From contig DGBP01000075.1 in the NCBI GenBank assembly GCA_002384855.1, positions 1 through 64,000 on the forward strand: a DNA stretch of 64,000 nucleotides. The letters run 5' to 3'. Position numbers and translations under genes: made by a program. This stretch comes from Nocardioidaceae bacterium UBA4001 (lineage in GTDB: Bacteria; Actinomycetota; Actinomycetes; Propionibacteriales; Nocardioidaceae). A model generated the notes under the pieces. It was given only the letters and a program-made list of their open reading frames with translations. It was not told the origin of the DNA and ran no database searches. This document shows, one piece after another, positions 61,561 through 64,000 of the stretch (within the stretch, counting starts at the first letter, position 1; every line of letters begins with the position of its first letter).

Positions 61561-63360
61561 TCAGGCCTCCGAACGGCCCGACAGCGGGAGCACCAGCCGG
61601 TCGCTCCCGGCGGCCGCGACCCGGACCGGCACGCCCCAGTCCTGCTGATGCATGTGGCAGGCCGCCCCCTCACCGCCATGGGCGTCACAGGACGCGGCCC
61701 GGGCGGCGATGTGCAGGACGCCGTCGCCGACGGTCGGGTCGATGACCAGGGTCCTGCTGAGGTCGGTGCTCCGCCCGGCACCGGCCTTGAGCAGGGCCGG
61801 CGGCGTGGCGGACACCAGCAGCTGGGTCGAGGGGCCGAACCGGTCGTCGACCTTCTGGCCCGGCGGCGGCTCGAAGGAGACGACCAGCTCGACCTCGCCC
61901 GCCGCCACCTCGGTGACGGGGCGCTTCGTCGTGTGCGCGAACCCGGCCGCCTGCGCCGCCTGGCCGAGCGGGACCCGGGTCAGCCGGTGGGCAGCCGACT
62001 CGACGACGACGAGGTGGGCGCCGTCGACGAGGGCACCGCTGGGCTCGGCGAGACCCGTGGCGATCGTGGACAGGATGCTCGTCGCGGGGTCGTAGCGACG
62101 GACCGCGCCGTTGTAGGTGTCGCAGACCGCGACCGAGCCGTCGGGCAGCGCGGTCACGCCCAGGGGGTGCTGGAGCAGCGCCTGCGCGGCGGGTCCGTCC
62201 TGGAAGCCGAAGTCGAACAGGCCCTGCCCCACGGTGGTGTGCACCTCGCCGGCCTCGACCCGGCGCAGCGAGGAGGTCTCGGAGTCGGCCAGCCACAGCC
62301 GGTCACCGTCCACGGCGAGCCCCGACGTCTGCGCGAACCAGGCCTCGGGGAGCGGCCCGTCGAGCAGTCCCTCGTTGGTGGTGCCGCCCGCGACCTCGAC
62401 CTCGCCGGTGCGGGGGTCGAAGGTCCACAGCTGGTGGATCCCGGCCATCGCGACCCAGACCCGGTCCTGCCACCACGCCACGTCCCACGGGCTCGACAGG
62501 CTGGTCGTGCCGTCGCCCTGCATCCACTGCCGAGCGTCCCCCGCGACGGTGCTCACCTCTCCCGTGGACAGGTCGAGCCCGCGGAGCAGGTGGTTGACCG
62601 TGTCGGCCACCACGACGTCGTACCCCACGGCCACGGCGACCTCGGTCGGCAGCGCCACGAGGCCGTTTGGTTCGTTGAACGCGGCCTCCTCGGCCGGCCC
62701 GTCGGCCCTCCCGCGCGTTCCGCTGCCGATGCGTCGGACGACGGTCTCGGCGTCCTCAGCGAGCTCCACGAGCTGGTGGTGACCAGCATCGGCGACGAGA
62801 AAGCCCTTGCCCGGAAGGCGGATCGCCTTCGCGGGGAACCTCAGGTCGCGCGGTTCGGGGGTCGGCGGGACATAGGGCGAGTCCCCCGGCTGGAGCGTCC
62901 CCTTGGCGAGGTGCTCCTCGCGGAGGTCGGCGACGAGAGCGTCCAGGGCGTGCTCGTGACCCTCGCCGGCGTACTGCGCGACGACGTACCCCTCCGGATC
63001 GATGAGCACGAGAGTCGGCCAGGCCCGGGCGGTGTAGGCCCTCCAGGTCTCGAGGTCGGGGTCGTCGAGGACCGGGTGGGCCACCTCGTAGCGCTCGACC
63101 GCGGCGCGCAGTGCCTCCGGGTCGGCCTCGTGCACGAACTTCGGGCTGTGCACGCCGATGACGAGCAGCTCGCCGTCGTACCTCTCCTCCAGGGGGCGCA
63201 GCTCGTCGAGGACGTGCAGGCAGTTCACGCAGCAGAAGGTCCAGAAGTCCAGGAGGACGAACCGTCCGCGGAGGTCCGCGAGGTCGAGCGGGCGGTCCGT
63301 GTTGAGCCAGCCGCGGCCCCGGAGCTCGGGGGCGCGGACACGGGGGCGGCGGCCGGTCAT
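61561..63360 (-). CDS. NHLRC2-like thioredoxin/NHL beta-propeller protein
   Basis: The 599-residue protein joins an N-terminal thioredoxin-like domain (about 10-160, FVLLDFWTFCCVNCLH with CxxC Cys44-Cys47) to NHL-type propeller repeats (about 190-500, FNEPNGLVALP; LSSPWDVAWW; LLQHPLGVTALPDGSVAVCDTYNGAVRRY) and a C-terminal beta domain. Human NHLRC2 has the same order. No signal peptide is seen. A TAGGCT box (63368-63373) lies 7 nt before ATG 63360, suggesting leaderless translation. Confidence 0.88.
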   Translation of the reverse strand: MTGRRPRVRAPELRGRGWLNTDRPLDLADLRGRFVLLDFWTFCCVNCLHVLDELRPLEERYDGELLVIGVHSPKFVHEADPEALRAAVERYEVAHPVLDDPDLETWRAYTARAWPTLVLIDPEGYVVAQYAGEGHEHALDALVADLREEHLAKGTLQPGDSPYVPPTPEPRDLRFPAKAIRLPGKGFLVADAGHHQLVELAEDAETVVRRIGSGTRGRADGPAEEAAFNEPNGLVALPTEVAVAVGYDVVVADTVNHLLRGLDLSTGEVSTVAGDARQWMQGDGTTSLSSPWDVAWWQDRVWVAMAGIHQLWTFDPRTGEVEVAGGTTNEGLLDGPLPEAWFAQTSGLAVDGDRLWLADSETSSLRRVEAGEVHTTVGQGLFDFGFQDGPAAQALLQHPLGVTALPDGSVAVCDTYNGAVRRYDPATSILSTIATGLAEPSGALVDGAHLVVVESAAHRLTRVPLGQAAQAAGFAHTTKRPVTEVAAGEVELVVSFEPPPGQKVDDRFGPSTQLLVSATPPALLKAGAGRSTDLSRTLVIDPTVGDGVLHIAARAASCDAHGGEGAACHMHQQDWGVPVRVAAAGSDRLVLPLSGRSEA

Positions 63361-63470
63361 GGGGACGAGCCTATGTCGGGAGCGCTCAGCCAGAGCCGTC
63401 CGCCCGGACCCGCCCTCACGAGCTTCCTGCCACAGCACCTCCGCCTGCTGCAGCCGCGATCACCGCGTTC

Positions 63471-64000
63471 GTGCTGTCGATGGCCTTACGCACCGCGGCG
63501 GAGGTCCAGTCTCCCCCCGGGCCGGCCCCCTGCCCGGCCCCCCTCGGCAGGCTTCGCGACGGCCTCGCACGCCCCCTCGTCCTGGGCGTCGCGGAGCGGC
63601 TGCTCAGGCCGGCGATCGGCGAGCTCCGCACCAGCGTCGGCGCTCCGGTCGTGCTGGTCACCACCTCCTCGGAGCTCCAGGACGACGGCGTGCTGGTCCG
63701 CACTGCCCTCGAGGCGCTCGCACGCGGCGTACCCGTCTGTGTCGTCCCCTTCGGCCGCGACCAGCTCGAGGTGGCGCGACGGGTGGAGGTCAGCGGGGCG
63801 GGCGTGCGGCTCCCGGCGAAGCGGCTGGACCCGCAGCGGCTCCGCGCCGCGGTGCGCACGGCGATGACCCGGACCGACGGTGCGCGCCGGGTCGCGGAGG
63901 GGTACGCCGCCACGGGCGGACCTGCTGCCGGTGCTGCCGAGATGGAGAGACGCTTCGGACTCACGTCCGCCTCACCCACGACCCCGCGCGTCCCTAGGCA
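63471..64000 (+). pseudogene. MGT-type glycosyltransferase remnant (runs off the right edge)
   Basis: A frame open to the window end contains the C-terminal part of an MGT/UGT-like glycosyltransferase: VVLVTTSSELQDDGVLVRTALEALA, then RGVPVCVVPFGRDQLEVARRV, GAGVRLPAKRLDPQRLRAAVR and a terminal helix. The ~70-80 residues that normally lie between (including the donor-binding W...H.G..T segment) are missing. The join falls at ALEALA/ALARGVP, as if two like segments recombined. The acceptor domain is absent too. GTG 63471 or ATG 63480 could start it. I treat it as a decayed gene; the true end is outside. Confidence 0.6.

Overview
The window is high-GC chromosomal DNA of an actinobacterium, most likely of the Nocardioides/Nocardioidaceae type. 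The evidence is the very high GC content, many GTG starts and ATGA/GTGA stop-start overlaps, an HspR/HAIR heat-shock system, a FadE5-type acyl-CoA dehydrogenase, an EtfD-type membrane Fe-S oxidoreductase, a bifunctional-type dCTP deaminase and many apparently leaderless genes with a TANNNT box 6-7 nt before the start codon. Most content is housekeeping or conserved accessory; I see no phage, plasmid, IS element or CRISPR array.

Layout. 1-7.2 kb: heat-shock block on the minus strand (clpB, cut by the left edge; a broken secreted-protease gene; then dnaK-grpE-dnaJ-hspR), with an HspR-type inverted repeat before clpB and before dnaK. 7.3-14.7 kb: an LTA-synthase-like membrane sulfatase, small membrane proteins, a truncated cytochrome P450 and a large ATP-binding LuxR (LAL) regulator. 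14.8-24.0 kb: histidine degradation, with hutI-hutF-M20 amidohydrolase and hutU-hutH on the minus strand, an IclR regulator divergent from hutH, and a nitroreductase and a DnaJ-related gene embedded between. No hutG is present; the M20 enzyme may do its job. 24.1-32.7 kb: a secreted M19-like metal hydrolase, sppA, pncA and etfD. 32.9-34.7 kb: a ribbon-helix-helix regulator, DUF4097 protein and small basic protein behind a strong promoter filled with 11-bp-phased operator repeats.

34.7-42.7 kb: dcd, a LOG-like protein, tRNA-Gly(CCC), a four-gene ABC importer, a GNAT enzyme, a TerC/Alx-family gene with a yybP-ykoY-type manganese riboswitch, and small membrane proteins. 42.7-49.0 kb: a sulfur/thiol-redox block with a CsoR/CstR-like operator, a rhodanese, an ArsR-rhodanese fusion, a CPVC membrane protein, a DsbA-like thioredoxin, CcdA and an NlpC/P60 cell-wall hydrolase, then tocopherol-cyclase-like and DUF2461 proteins. 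49.0-52.6 kb: PAS-ANTAR protein, Rrf2 regulator run into a ruined TauE/SafE gene, two DosR/DevR-like boxes, a kinase-like sensor stub and a WD40-like membrane protein. 52.7-64 kb: fadE5, a complete mrpA(B)CDEFG antiporter operon, an NHLRC2-like thioredoxin/beta-propeller protein and a glycosyltransferase relic at the right edge.

Functional links. The promoters of fadE5 and etfD, 23 kb apart, share a near-identical 13-bp TetR-type site, which fits their expected partnership in beta-oxidation electron transfer. The CcdA/DsbA pair is translationally coupled to a cysteine-dependent wall hydrolase, suggesting extracytoplasmic thiol control. Four decayed genes (protease, P450, TauE, glycosyltransferase) show local gene loss.
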